NCBI RefSeq assembly: GCF_000519205.1
Contig: NZ_KI912599.1
Location: forward strand, 58,934-122,933
Direction: 5' to 3'
DNA: 64,000 nt
From: Amycolatopsis taiwanensis DSM 45107
GTDB lineage: Bacteria > Actinomycetota > Actinomycetes > Mycobacteriales > Pseudonocardiaceae
Under the pieces are notes generated by a model that was not told the origin of the DNA, searched no databases, and saw only the letters and a list, made by a program, of their open reading frames with translations. The position numbers were made by a program, and so were the translations under genes. The first letter of the stretch is position 1, and every line of letters begins with the position of its first letter. Shown in pieces: positions 35,860 to 44,068 of this stretch.

Positions 35860-37047
35860 ATGTCATCCTTGTCGGATATCCGGGTCGTCGACACGGCCAC
35901 CCTGTTCGCCGGGCCATCGGCGGCGTCGATGCTCGGGGATTTCGGGGCCGATGTGATCAAGGTCGAGCACCCGAAGCGGGGCGATCCCTCGCGCGGGCAC
36001 GGCCCCGCGGCCGACGGCGTCGGGCTGTGGTGGAAATACCTGTCGCGCAACAAACGCACGACCGCCGTCGATCTGTCCAGCGCAGCGGGGCAGGAGGTGA
36101 TCCGCCGGCTGCTGGACACCTCGGACGTGCTGGTCGAGAACTTCCGGCCCGGCACCCTCGAGCGCTGGGGCCTGGGACCCGAGGTGCTGCACCAGCGCAA
36201 CCCACGGCTGATCATCGCCAGGATGACCGGATTCGGGCAGTTCGGCCCGATGGCGGCGCGCCCCGGCTTCGGCACTCTCGCCGAATCGATGAGCGGGTTC
36301 GCCGCGGTGACCGGCGAGCCCGACGGCCCGCCGACCCTTCCTCCACTCGCCCTCGCGGACGGCGTCGCCGGCCTGGCCATGGCCTACGCGATCATGGTCG
36401 CGTTGCGTGCGCGTGAGCAGACCGGCCGCGGCCAAGTCATCGACATGGCCATCATCGAGCCGTTGCTGGGGCTGCTCGGCCCGCAGGTCACCGCCTACCG
36501 CGCACTGGGTGTGCTGCCGCCGCGCACCGGAAACCGCTCCAACAGCAACGCGCCCCGCAACATCTACCGCAGCCGGGACGGCCGCTGGCTGGCGATCTCC
36601 ACGAGCGCGCAGGCCGTCGCCGAGCGGGTCATGCGCCTGGTCGGCCGCCCGGACGTGATCGACGAGCCGTGGTTCGCCACCGGACAGGGCCGCGTTGCGC
36701 ACGTCGAGGAGCTGGACGAAGCGGTGGCAAAGTGGATCGCCGAACGCGACGCGGACGAGGTGATCGCCGCGTTCGAGCAGGCGCAGGCGGCGATCGCCCC
36801 GATCTACGACGCGTCCGATATCGTGCAGGACCCGCAGTACGAGGCGCTGCAGACCTTTGTGGACCTGCCGGACGAGGAACTGGGCAGCGTGACCGTGCAG
36901 AACGTGCTTTTCCGGATGTCCGAGACCCCCGGCGCGGTGCGCTGGGGCGGCCCGCCTCTTGGCCGGCACACCGACGAAGTGCTCACCGAACTCGGCTATG
37001 GCACGGACGAACTCGCCGAACTGCGCCGCTCGGGGGTGATCGCGTGA
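35860..37047 (+). CDS. CaiB/BaiF family III CoA-transferase
   Basis: A 395-residue enzyme with the family III opening VVDTATLFAGPSAASMLGDFGADVIKVE (residues ~9-36). The likely catalytic Asp lies in LPPLALADGVAGLA (~residue 168), and the family segments RNKRTTAVDL and GFGQFGPMAARPGF are present. It transfers CoA from a donor thioester to a carboxylic acid. The CitE-like gene starts inside its stop codon (GTGA overlap), so the pair probably activates and cleaves one acid, for example a C4/C5 dicarboxylate of the citramalate or itaconate type. The substrate is not proven. Confidence 0.88.
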   Translation: MSSLSDIRVVDTATLFAGPSAASMLGDFGADVIKVEHPKRGDPSRGHGPAADGVGLWWKYLSRNKRTTAVDLSSAAGQEVIRRLLDTSDVLVENFRPGTLERWGLGPEVLHQRNPRLIIARMTGFGQFGPMAARPGFGTLAESMSGFAAVTGEPDGPPTLPPLALADGVAGLAMAYAIMVALRAREQTGRGQVIDMAIIEPLLGLLGPQVTAYRALGVLPPRTGNRSNSNAPRNIYRSRDGRWLAISTSAQAVAERVMRLVGRPDVIDEPWFATGQGRVAHVEELDEAVAKWIAERDADEVIAAFEQAQAAIAPIYDASDIVQDPQYEALQTFVDLPDEELGSVTVQNVLFRMSETPGAVRWGGPPLGRHTDEVLTELGYGTDELAELRRSGVIA

Positions 37048-37880
37048 TCCCGCCCCTGGTATGGCTCTACGTGCCCGGCGACCGCCCCGAACGGTTCGCC
37101 AAGGCACTGGCCGCCGGCGCCGACGCGGTGATCATCGACCTCGAGGACGCGGTCAGCGCGGCCAAAAAGGACGAAGCCCGCGCGAACGTGGTCGATTTTC
37201 TCAGCCGGCCATCCCCGGGCGACGGCCCCGAAATTCAGGTGCGGATCAACGATTTGGCCACCGAGCGCGGGCAGGCCGACCTGGCCGCGATCGCGGGCCT
37301 GCCGGGGCTGCGATCGGTTCGTCTGCCCAAAGTGGAGAGTCCGGAGACACTGGATGTGTTCGCGCGGCTCGTGCCGGACCCGGCGGTCGGCGCTTACGCG
37401 CTGGTGGAATCGGCGCGCGGGCTCGCGGCCATCGGTGCGATCGCGGGCCACCCCCGGGCGAGCGGGCTCGCGCTCGGTGAACAGGACCTGATGGCCGAAC
37501 TGTCGGTGACCGGCGAGTCCGCATTGGACTACCTGCGCATGCAGGCCGTGATCGCGGCCGCGTCGGCCGGCCTGCCGCCGGTGGCGATGTCGGTGTACGC
37601 CAATGTGGCCGACGAAACGGGCCTGCTGCGCGCCTGCGAGCACGGGCGCACGCTCGGCATGCGGGGCATGGCCGCGATCCACCCCCGGCAGATCCCGGCC
37701 ATCCGGCGTGCTTTCCGGCCCACCGACGAAGAGGTCGCCCGCGCGCGGGAGATCGTGCTGGCCGCCGAGCAGGCCGGGGCCAACGGCGCCGCCCTGCTGC
37801 CGGACGGTCGTTTCGTCGACGCCCCGATCGTGATCAAGGCACAACGGGTCCTGGAACTGGCCGGGCAGAACCCTTCCTGA
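37044..37880 (+). CDS. CitE-like HpcH/HpaI family acyl-CoA lyase
   Basis: A 278-residue TIM-barrel protein with CitE-type motifs: LYVPGDRPERFAKAL, the metal-binding DAVIIDLEDAVS, VRINDLATERGQADL and GLALGEQDLMAELSVTG, with HPRQIPAIRRAF near the C-terminus. Relatives cleave citryl-, citramalyl-, malyl- or 3-hydroxy-3-methylglutaryl-type CoA esters. The GTG at 37044 overlaps the CoA-transferase stop codon. Together the two genes resemble an activate-then-cleave pathway under the downstream GntR regulator. Confidence 0.88.
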   Translation: MIPPLVWLYVPGDRPERFAKALAAGADAVIIDLEDAVSAAKKDEARANVVDFLSRPSPGDGPEIQVRINDLATERGQADLAAIAGLPGLRSVRLPKVESPETLDVFARLVPDPAVGAYALVESARGLAAIGAIAGHPRASGLALGEQDLMAELSVTGESALDYLRMQAVIAAASAGLPPVAMSVYANVADETGLLRACEHGRTLGMRGMAAIHPRQIPAIRRAFRPTDEEVARAREIVLAAEQAGANGAALLPDGRFVDAPIVIKAQRVLELAGQNPS

Positions 37881-37934
37881 GAAGTACCGGCGGCGCCGTC
37901 GCCCTGAGCGCGTTCGTGAACAGGCGGCGCGGGC

Positions 37935-38594
37935 TCACGCGGGCCCGCGCCGCCCCAGCCGGTAGCCACCGCTGAACTCGATGTGCTCGACCATGATCCG
38001 TTCCGCGGTGTGCCCGTCGCCTACTTGCAGCGCGCGGCAGAGCTGTTCGTGTGCGGCGAGATGGTTCTTCGCCGCGTCCGGGTCGAGCCACAGGGACGCC
38101 CCCTCCGGCACCGGATAGCTGTCGTGCAGCGAGCGGACATGCGCGCCGAGGAACGCCGGTCCGCCGATGTCGGTGATGGTCAAATGCAGTCGGCGGCTCT
38201 GCTCGCCCAGCAGTTCGTGCCGGCCTTTGCGTTCGTTGTCGACCATTGATTCGTGCAGCCGCCACAGCTGGTCGAGCTCGGCACGGGTGATCACCGCGGC
38301 CGCGAGCCGCGCGCCGAGACCCTCCACGGCCGCACGGACCTGGTAGAACTCGAGCAGTGCCTCGTCGCTGAGGTCGATCACGGTGGCCCCGTGATGCCGC
38401 TCGTAGCTGATGAGCCGGTCCCGCTCCAGCCGCCGGAACGCCTCGCGCACCGGTGTGATCGACACGCCGAGGCGCTCGGCCACCGCCGTCGCACGCAGCG
38501 GCGTGCCGCCGGGGATCTCCGCGTTCCGGATCTCCCTGGACAGCCGGTGATAGACGTAGTCCGCCTTGCTCATCGGCGCTTCGGTGTCACTCAC
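37935..38594 (-). CDS. GntR-family (FCD) transcriptional regulator
   Basis: A 219-residue regulator with an N-terminal GntR winged helix (DYVYHRLSREIRNAEIPGGT; SITPVREAFRRLERDRLI) and an FCD ligand domain (EFYQVRAAVEGLGARLAAAV, HLTITDIGG, AAHEQLCRAL) whose histidines can bind metal and a carboxylic acid. The GTG at 38594 has GGGAGG upstream. It is convergent with the CoA-transferase/CitE operon. Shared TTATAAC-type sites suggest that it controls that operon and itself. Confidence 0.88.
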   Translation of the reverse strand: MSDTEAPMSKADYVYHRLSREIRNAEIPGGTPLRATAVAERLGVSITPVREAFRRLERDRLISYERHHGATVIDLSDEALLEFYQVRAAVEGLGARLAAAVITRAELDQLWRLHESMVDNERKGRHELLGEQSRRLHLTITDIGGPAFLGAHVRSLHDSYPVPEGASLWLDPDAAKNHLAAHEQLCRALQVGDGHTAERIMVEHIEFSGGYRLGRRGPA

Positions 38595-38639
38595 CTGGCC
38601 TCCCTGTCGTCGCCGGCGGACCACCCCGCCGCCGAGTTC

Positions 38640-38652
38640 AAGTTATAAGATA
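38640..38652. promoter_or_regulatory. GntR autoregulatory site
   Basis: AAGTTATAAGATA lies about 45 bp upstream of the GntR start. It shares GTTATAAGAT with the inverted site at 35688-35697 in front of the CoA-transferase gene. Confidence 0.5.
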
Positions 38653-38655
38653 CGG

Positions 38656-39261
38656 CTACGCCCCGCGGCCGCGCGCCCGAAGCTTCACCAGCGGCAGGTA
38701 CACCTCGTCGAGGATCTCGACGAGCACGTCGTCAGGTGCAGTCGGGACTCCGCGGACGACGAATTCGTTGCGCAGCAAGACAATGGCGACGGTGGCGACC
38801 CGGGGATGGAGCGCTTCGGGAGAGGCTTCGCCGCGCGCGACCGCGCGTCCCAGGATCGTCAGCCAGGGGGCGGCTGCGGCGTCGGCCTGTTCTGGCAACT
38901 GCGCCAGGAATTCCGTCGCACCGCCGGCGGCTGCCATCAGCTCGCGCAGGATCGTGCCGAGCGGGGAACTCCAGTGGCGGTTCGCCCGGCGGAGCAACTC
39001 GAGGGCGTCACCGCGCAGGCTGCCAGTGTCCGGGAGGTCGACCGTCGTGGCGAGTTGCCGATAGGCGGCGATGCCGAGTGCGAGGCGGTTCGGCCAGCGG
39101 CGGTAGATGGCGTTCTTGTTGGTGCCTGCGCGGGTGGCCACCTTGTCCATGGTCAGCCCGGCGTACCCGGACTCGGTGAGTTCGTCCACCGTGGCGCGCA
39201 GGATCGCCTCCTCCAGGGCAGCGCCGCGTCGCCGAGTCTGCCCGGCGCCTGGCTGTTTCAC
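38656..39261 (-). CDS. TetR-family transcriptional regulator
   Basis: A 201-residue regulator. The N-terminal HTH (EEAILRATVDELTESGYAGL; DKVATRAGTNKNAIYRRWPN) belongs to the TetR_C_16-like group. The GTG at 39261 has GGAGGG 5-6 nt upstream and is preferred over an earlier GTG at 39276. It is divergent from a TIM-barrel protein gene, with a 16-bp palindrome in between. Confidence 0.87.
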   Translation of the reverse strand: MKQPGAGQTRRRGAALEEAILRATVDELTESGYAGLTMDKVATRAGTNKNAIYRRWPNRLALGIAAYRQLATTVDLPDTGSLRGDALELLRRANRHWSSPLGTILRELMAAAGGATEFLAQLPEQADAAAAPWLTILGRAVARGEASPEALHPRVATVAIVLLRNEFVVRGVPTAPDDVLVEILDEVYLPLVKLRARGRGA

Positions 39262-39350
39262 TGGACCCTCCGCCACCAGGTCTTTCCGTAACCGGCACTC
39301 ATCGTACCTTCATCGAAGGGGCATGGCTCAGTGCTATGTCCGCGTTAGGG

Positions 39351-39366
39351 TACGGTCGGTACCGTA
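39351..39366. promoter_or_regulatory. Palindromic TetR operator
   Basis: TACGGT-CGGT-ACCGTA is an inverted repeat in the short divergent region between the TetR gene and the gene starting at 39399. A related CGTACC half-site is at 39304-39309. Confidence 0.6.
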
Positions 39367-39398
39367 ATTGGGGTCTCGATGGAAAGGCGACTCGACAC

Positions 39399-40418
39399 AT
39401 GCGGGCCAAAGGCATCAGCTACGACACCGGCTTCGTCTACAACGGATTGATCGGCCACCAGCACTTCGACGCGGCGGTCGTCGAACGCGAACTGCGCATC
39501 ATCCGGGATGATCTGCACTGCACCGCGGTTCGCATCATGGGTGGTGATCCGGAACGGCTGGAGCTCGCCGCGACCCACGCCGCCGATCTCGGCTTGGAGG
39601 TCTGGTTCTCGCCCTATCCGCTGGAGTTGACCACCGATGAAATGCTGTCGCTGTTCGCCGACTGCGCCGAACGCGCGGAGCGGGTCAGGCAGCGGGGTGC
39701 CGAGGTCGTTTTCGTCACCGGCGCCGAGTTGAGCCTGATGAACAAGGGATTCCTGCCCGGCGACAGCACGGATGACCGGGTCGCCTTGCTGAGCCAGCCA
39801 CACCGCGTGCGCGAGCACATCGGTGAGGTCGGCCCACGTGTCAACGAATTCCTCGGCAAGGCCGTGGCGCTCGTCCGCGAGCGCTTCGGCGGCAAGGTGA
39901 CCTACGCCTCCGTACCGCTTGAGCGCGTCGACTGGGCACCCTTCGACATCATGTCCGTGGATCTCTACCGGTCGGCCGAGATCGCCGACCGATTCGCCGA
40001 CGGTGTTCATACCCTCGTCGCGCAGGGGAAGCCGGTCGCGATCACCGAGTTCGGTTCCGCCACCTATCGCGGCGCGGGCGAGCAGGGCGCGCGCGGCCTG
40101 GAGATCGTGGAGTACGACAAGGACACTCGTGCACCCGTTCGGTTGGGCGGTGAGTATGCCCGCGACGAAGCCGGCCAGGCCGCGTATCTGCGCGAACTGC
40201 TGGAGGCATTTGAGGCTGGAGGCATCGACGGCGCCTTTGTGTTCACCTTCGCGTTGTATGACTACCCGCATCGCCCCGGCGGCGACCCGCGCGAAGACCT
40301 GGACCTCGCCAGCTACGGCATCGTCAAGGTCCTCGAGGACCGGCACGGAGACACCTACCCCGGCATGCCCTGGGAACCCAAGGCCGCATTCACCGCCCTC
40401 GCCGATTACTACCGCTAG
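39399..40418 (+). CDS. Predicted TIM-barrel glycoside-hydrolase-like protein
   Basis: A 339-residue soluble protein. Alternating strands and helices include VRIMGGDPERLELAATHAADLGLEVWF, VVFVTGAELSLM, FDIMSVDLYR and KPVAITEFGSATYRG, with acid residues at strand ends (TGAE, ITEFG) where glycoside hydrolases place their acid/base and nucleophile Glu. There is no signal peptide. Similar proteins are sometimes labelled abortive infection protein, which the sequence does not support. The ATG at 39399 is chosen because the operator lies upstream of it. It is controlled by the divergent TetR. Confidence 0.65.
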   Translation: MRAKGISYDTGFVYNGLIGHQHFDAAVVERELRIIRDDLHCTAVRIMGGDPERLELAATHAADLGLEVWFSPYPLELTTDEMLSLFADCAERAERVRQRGAEVVFVTGAELSLMNKGFLPGDSTDDRVALLSQPHRVREHIGEVGPRVNEFLGKAVALVRERFGGKVTYASVPLERVDWAPFDIMSVDLYRSAEIADRFADGVHTLVAQGKPVAITEFGSATYRGAGEQGARGLEIVEYDKDTRAPVRLGGEYARDEAGQAAYLRELLEAFEAGGIDGAFVFTFALYDYPHRPGGDPREDLDLASYGIVKVLEDRHGDTYPGMPWEPKAAFTALADYYR

Positions 40419-40427
40419 CCATAAACC

Positions 40428-40790
40428 CGTGTCCCCGGTCCAGTCACCCGAGTTCCCGGTTCAGTCACCCGAGTTCCGGCTCCGGGCACCCGAGTTCCGG
40501 CTCCAGGCACCCGAGTGCCCGGTTCAGGCACTTGTGTCCCCGGCTCGGGCGTCTGAGTTCCCGGTTCGGGCGGAGAGTGCCAGCAGCTGTCTGTCCACAG
40601 CGGAGGTTGTCCAGATGGGCAATCAACTCGGCCATTGGCTCACCTGCAGGCCGGGAGTCCTTTAACCGTCGGCAGGCCGAAGATCGGGCGGTTGGACCTT
40701 CCCCAAGCCAGAACTCGGGTGCCTGAGTCGGGAACTCGGGTGCCTGAGTCGGGAACTCGGGTGCCTGAGTCGGGGACACGCCGTAGCCGA
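40428..40790. repeat. 21-bp repeat array A4 in two opposing blocks
   Basis: Block one (40428-40570) reads GAGTTCCCGGTTCAGTCACC-type units. Block two (about 40708-40790) reads CTGAGTCGGGAACTCGGGTG-type units, the opposite orientation. They are separated by about 135 bp of unique sequence. The blocks fill most of the 531-bp gap between the TIM-barrel gene and a small membrane protein gene. No gene or promoter was recognised in the gap. Confidence 0.88.
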
Positions 40791-40949
40791 AGCCGTGTTG
40801 CGGGCGGTCAGGAACAGCACGGGCACCGTCGATCCGTCCCCGTGCCGGGCGCAGACGTAGGGCGTCCCCGGAGGGCAGCATCCGGTCGGAACATCACCTG
40901 CATGCAGCGCGAACCCGCATGGCACGGTGTCGCATGGGATGCTGCCCCG

Positions 40950-41447
40950 ATGGGCAACATCGACTCGGAAGCCGCTCCCGACGAGAACAGCCAAGCGCAA
41001 GAGCTTGCACCGGCCTCGCCGGCGACGCTGACTCAGTACCAGGTCCTGGCGGCTCGTCGGCAATCGTTCGACACCACAATGTGGCAGGTCCCGGCACTGT
41101 CTCTCACCGCGCAGTCCTTCCTGCTGTCCCTGGCTTACGGGGCGCAGTCCTCGAAACCGGCCTCGATCGTGGGCGGCCTGCTATCGTTCATGATCTCGCT
41201 GATGTCCGTCCAACTCCTCCTGCGACTTCGGAAGAACGAGGTGCTGGACTCGATCCTGCTCCAGCGGATCGAGCGTGAACACGGTTGGACCGAACTGTTC
41301 ACCTCGGGGGCCGCTCGAGCCCGTTCAATCGGATATTCCCGGCGCCGGGTCATCCATCTCCGCTCCTACCTGATCTGGGCCGCCGGCCTGGCAGCATTCG
41401 GTCTGGCCGGAGTGACGGCAGTGATAATCGCCATCGTTACGGGCTAG
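40950..41447 (+). CDS. Small membrane protein of unknown function
   Basis: A 165-residue protein. A polar N-terminus (~45 residues) leads to two neighbouring hydrophobic segments (ALSLTAQSFLLSLAYGAQSS and SIVGGLLSFMISLMSVQLLL). A helical charged stretch and a last TM (LIWAAGLAAFGLAGVTAVII) follow. The start is uncertain: ATG 40950 is taken, and ATG 40902 would add 16 residues. No family is recognised. It ends 5 bp before dispersed repeat copy 2. Confidence 0.6.
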   Translation: MGNIDSEAAPDENSQAQELAPASPATLTQYQVLAARRQSFDTTMWQVPALSLTAQSFLLSLAYGAQSSKPASIVGGLLSFMISLMSVQLLLRLRKNEVLDSILLQRIEREHGWTELFTSGAARARSIGYSRRRVIHLRSYLIWAAGLAAFGLAGVTAVIIAIVTG

Positions 41448-41451
41448 AGCG

Positions 41452-41504
41452 TGGTCTGGCTACCCAAACCCGATCACGCGCCCTTTGCAACAACTCCCTA
41501 GCTG
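41452..41504 (-). repeat. Dispersed ~50-bp repeat, copy 2
   Basis: This is a near copy of the segment at 19842-19893 (GGTCTGGCTACCCAAACCCG onwards). On the minus strand it begins at the stop codon (AGC TAG) of the LuxR-type gene and extends past its 3' end, exactly as copy 1 does behind the MerR gene. Confidence 0.7.
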
Positions 41505-42169
41505 ACTCGCTCTCGTGCGGTGTTGAAGACCGGTCCCGCCGCAGCCAGCCAGCCGTGGTGCGCGGCCTTCACGCCGGCCATGAACCGGCTGCGCGCGCCG
41601 AGCCGATCCATTATGCCCGCGACCAGGCGGCGGACCGTCCGGACCGAGATCCCGAGCGCCTCGGCCGCGGCCGCGTCGGTACGACCCGCGGCCAGCAGGG
41701 ACAGCAGTTCCCGTTCCCTGGCAGCGAGTTCCGTGGTGTCCGGGAGCAGGGGAGCGCTGGTGAACCACAGCCGTTCGAACATCTCGACGGCGGCGGCCAC
41801 CACCCCGGGATGCCGGAAGGGTGCGATACCGGCGCCCGGGCGGTCGGCGCGGTACACCGCCGTGGTCCGGTCCACGACCAAGGTGTCGGTCGGGACCTCG
41901 GGCAGCGTGCGCACGGCCGCCCCGGCCAGCGCCAGCTTGCTCAGGCGGGAGCCGAGCGAAGGTGCCATTCGCGCGGATTCCGGGACGAGGACGCGATAAC
42001 GCACGCCGCGCCGCAGGTTCTGGTGGTGCACCGGCCGGGCGATGCCGAACGGGTTCGGGGACGCCGTCGTCGGAGTGGTCGCCACCAGGACCTCGGAGCG
42101 CGCGGTGGCCAGCAGTGGGTCGGCCGCGGTACCGGGCACGGCGGGCAGGGATTGGTGAGGCCGGGTCAT
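41498..42169 (-). CDS. LuxR-type helix-turn-helix regulator
   Basis: A 223-residue protein. The C-terminal HTH (AARERELLSLLAAGRTDAAA, then EALGISVRTVRRLVAGI) is LuxR/GerE-like. The N-terminal part (residues ~45-135; VRYRVLVPESARMA..., TDTLVVDRTTAVYRADRPGA) resembles TrmB-associated effector regions found in actinomycete orphan regulators. There is no receiver domain. The ATG at 42169 overlaps the eccE stop codon (TGATG), so it is translated with eccE. Confidence 0.85.
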   Translation of the reverse strand: MTRPHQSLPAVPGTAADPLLATARSEVLVATTPTTASPNPFGIARPVHHQNLRRGVRYRVLVPESARMAPSLGSRLSKLALAGAAVRTLPEVPTDTLVVDRTTAVYRADRPGAGIAPFRHPGVVAAAVEMFERLWFTSAPLLPDTTELAARERELLSLLAAGRTDAAAAEALGISVRTVRRLVAGIMDRLGARSRFMAGVKAAHHGWLAAAGPVFNTARERVS

Positions 42170-43314
42170 CAGGCTGGTCGACACAGGAAACCTCCGATGG
42201 GAAGGGAAGCGGCGACAGCGCGACGGTGGATGCCGTCCAACCGCCTGAACTGGATATCGGTGGCGGAAAACAGCCGCGCGGCACGGTCCGCGGCAGCGTC
42301 GACCGCCGCTTCGGTGGTGGCCGCGAAGCGCAGGAGCGCGTCGGTGGAACCGCCCCGCGCGGAGAGCGTCACCGTGACCGCGACGCCCGGGGTGTGGCTG
42401 AGCAGCCCATCGGCCAGGCGGTGCAGATCCGATTCGTCACCTCCGCGCAGGGAGAAACATGCCTGCGAAACGGTTCCCGTCCGCCAGAAACGCCAGGCTT
42501 CGCGGATCTCGTCGCGTCCCTGGCCGACGTGGGCGAGCGCGGTGACGGCCGCGAGCCCGGTGTCCACGGGCAGGAGTCCGGTCGGCACGCCGGCCTTGTC
42601 CAGCGAGCGCCGGACGCGGCGCAATCCGTTGTGCAGCAACGGAATTAGCTCGTCGTCAGACGGGGTTTCGAGGTTGCGTCCGGCGTGCACCGCGAGCCAG
42701 ATGCGCACGCTTCCCTCCGACCGGGCGCCGGAATGGAACACCAGCTGCACGCCGACGCCGGCCGGCAGGCCGCGCAGCAGCGCCACCGGGGCGGGGAACG
42801 ACGAGATCGGGGCGGTACCGACGGCCCGTGGCCGGATGATCGCGGTCAGGCCGGCGGGATGGCTGATGGTCGCGACCGGACCCTGGCCGGTGTCGGTGTC
42901 ACCGGCGGCCGACCCGGGGAGCAGCAGGCCGAGCAGGACGCGCGACTTGTCGCCGCGTGCGGGCAGCCAGCGCCGCCGTTTGCGGACGGCGAACCGGCAT
43001 CGCCCCGCGGCGATCTGATAGAGCCTGACGCCCCGGCGCCGGACCACGGTCGAGACCACCAGTGCCGCCGCCGCGGCCACGAGAACCGCGGACACTGGCA
43101 ACGGCTGGCGTGAAGCGATCGTGACCAGCACTGTCGCGACCTGCCAGCACAGGACCCGGCCCGGCCCGGCCGACTGCCCCGGGCCGGCCGCCGCCGGCAC
43201 GGGAGCGGCCGGCCCGGGAGCGGCCGGGGCAGGTGGCGGTACGGGCACCGCGACCGGCCGGACGGCCGCGGCGACCACGAGCCTGCGGGGCCGGGGCCGT
43301 TCACGAGTGTCCAC
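42169..43314 (-). CDS. eccE: Type VII secretion protein EccE
   Basis: A 381-residue protein. A Pro/Ala-rich N-terminus precedes one or two TM helices (QVATVLVTIASRQPLPVSAV and the following Ala/Val stretch). The EccE domain follows (VRLYQIAAGRCRFAVRKRRR...), with HNGLRRVRRSLDKAG and a C-terminal ATDIQFRRLDGIHRRA-type segment. EccE stabilises the outer edge of the ESX membrane complex. The GTG at 43314 has a strong GGAGGTG. EccB, EccC, mycosin and EsxA/B are absent here; eccD lies 9 kb away. Confidence 0.85.
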   Translation of the reverse strand: MDTRERPRPRRLVVAAAVRPVAVPVPPPAPAAPGPAAPVPAAAGPGQSAGPGRVLCWQVATVLVTIASRQPLPVSAVLVAAAAALVVSTVVRRRGVRLYQIAAGRCRFAVRKRRRWLPARGDKSRVLLGLLLPGSAAGDTDTGQGPVATISHPAGLTAIIRPRAVGTAPISSFPAPVALLRGLPAGVGVQLVFHSGARSEGSVRIWLAVHAGRNLETPSDDELIPLLHNGLRRVRRSLDKAGVPTGLLPVDTGLAAVTALAHVGQGRDEIREAWRFWRTGTVSQACFSLRGGDESDLHRLADGLLSHTPGVAVTVTLSARGGSTDALLRFAATTEAAVDAAADRAARLFSATDIQFRRLDGIHRRAVAASLPIGGFLCRPA

Positions 43315-43411
43315 AGTTCACCTCCGCCAAATTGGTGCGGTGGCCGGTTCCGGTCAACCGGGCATATGGCCGCCGCTTACCGCATACGATCACCCCGAAC
43401 ATGAGGATGCG

Positions 43412-44068
43412 ATGACAACAGATCCGGATGGCACGGAAATGTCAGTGCTGATGGTGGAATACGACGAGGACCTGCGGACCGCGCTGTGCGCCGAGCTGGG
43501 GGCGGCGGACATCGCGGTGACCGCGGCGAGCGCGCGCGCGGAATTCTCGTATCTCGTGGTCGATCGCATGCTTTCGGACGATCACGCGATCACGTTCGTG
43601 CAAAAACGAAGAATCGCCGGCTACGGCGTACCGGTGCTGGTCCTGACCGCGCGCGACACCGTGGCCGCCCGGGTCACCGGCTTCGCCCACCGTGGCGACG
43701 ACTATTTGGTCAAGTCCTTCGCGATGGCGGTGCCGGGCCCGGGTAAGGGTATTGTGCCGGCGGGCGACGCGCCGCCCGTCGCTCCTGCGGTACGCGGACA
43801 TGGTGCTGGGTTGCGCGCGTGAGGAGGCCGCCGTGGCGGTGTCCTGCTCACCTTGCCGGGTAGGGAGTTCGCGGTGCGGGAGTACCTGCTGATCCGGCCG
43901 GAGCAGGTGGTGTCGCGCACGGAGCTGATCGAGCACTGCTGGGACGAGGAGGCCGACCCGATGTCCAATGTGGTCGATGCCGTGGTCACACGGCTGCGCC
44001 GCAAGCTGCGCGAGCCGAACCTGTTGCACGGCGTCCGTGGCGCCGGGTACCGGCTGAGCGTCGCGTGA
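43412..44068 (+). pseudogene. Broken response regulator gene
   Basis: The first frame (43412-43822) encodes a decayed receiver: VLMVEYDEDL has Tyr in place of one acidic residue, the phospho-acceptor region is shortened to FSYLVVDRMLSDDHA, and PVLVLTARD and DDYLVKSF follow. It then stops. A second frame (43853-44068) holds the OmpR-type C-terminal winged helix (REYLLIRPEQVVSRTELIEH...GVRGAGYRLSVA). At least one frameshift between about 43735 and 43850 separates them. The second part ends in a stop overlapping the kinase start. The regulator is probably non-functional, while its kinase is intact. Confidence 0.75.

Noticed and set aside
39399-40418. Abortive infection (phage defence) protein
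   Set aside because: The label circulates for similar proteins, but the sequence shows a barrel enzyme pattern and no known Abi motif.
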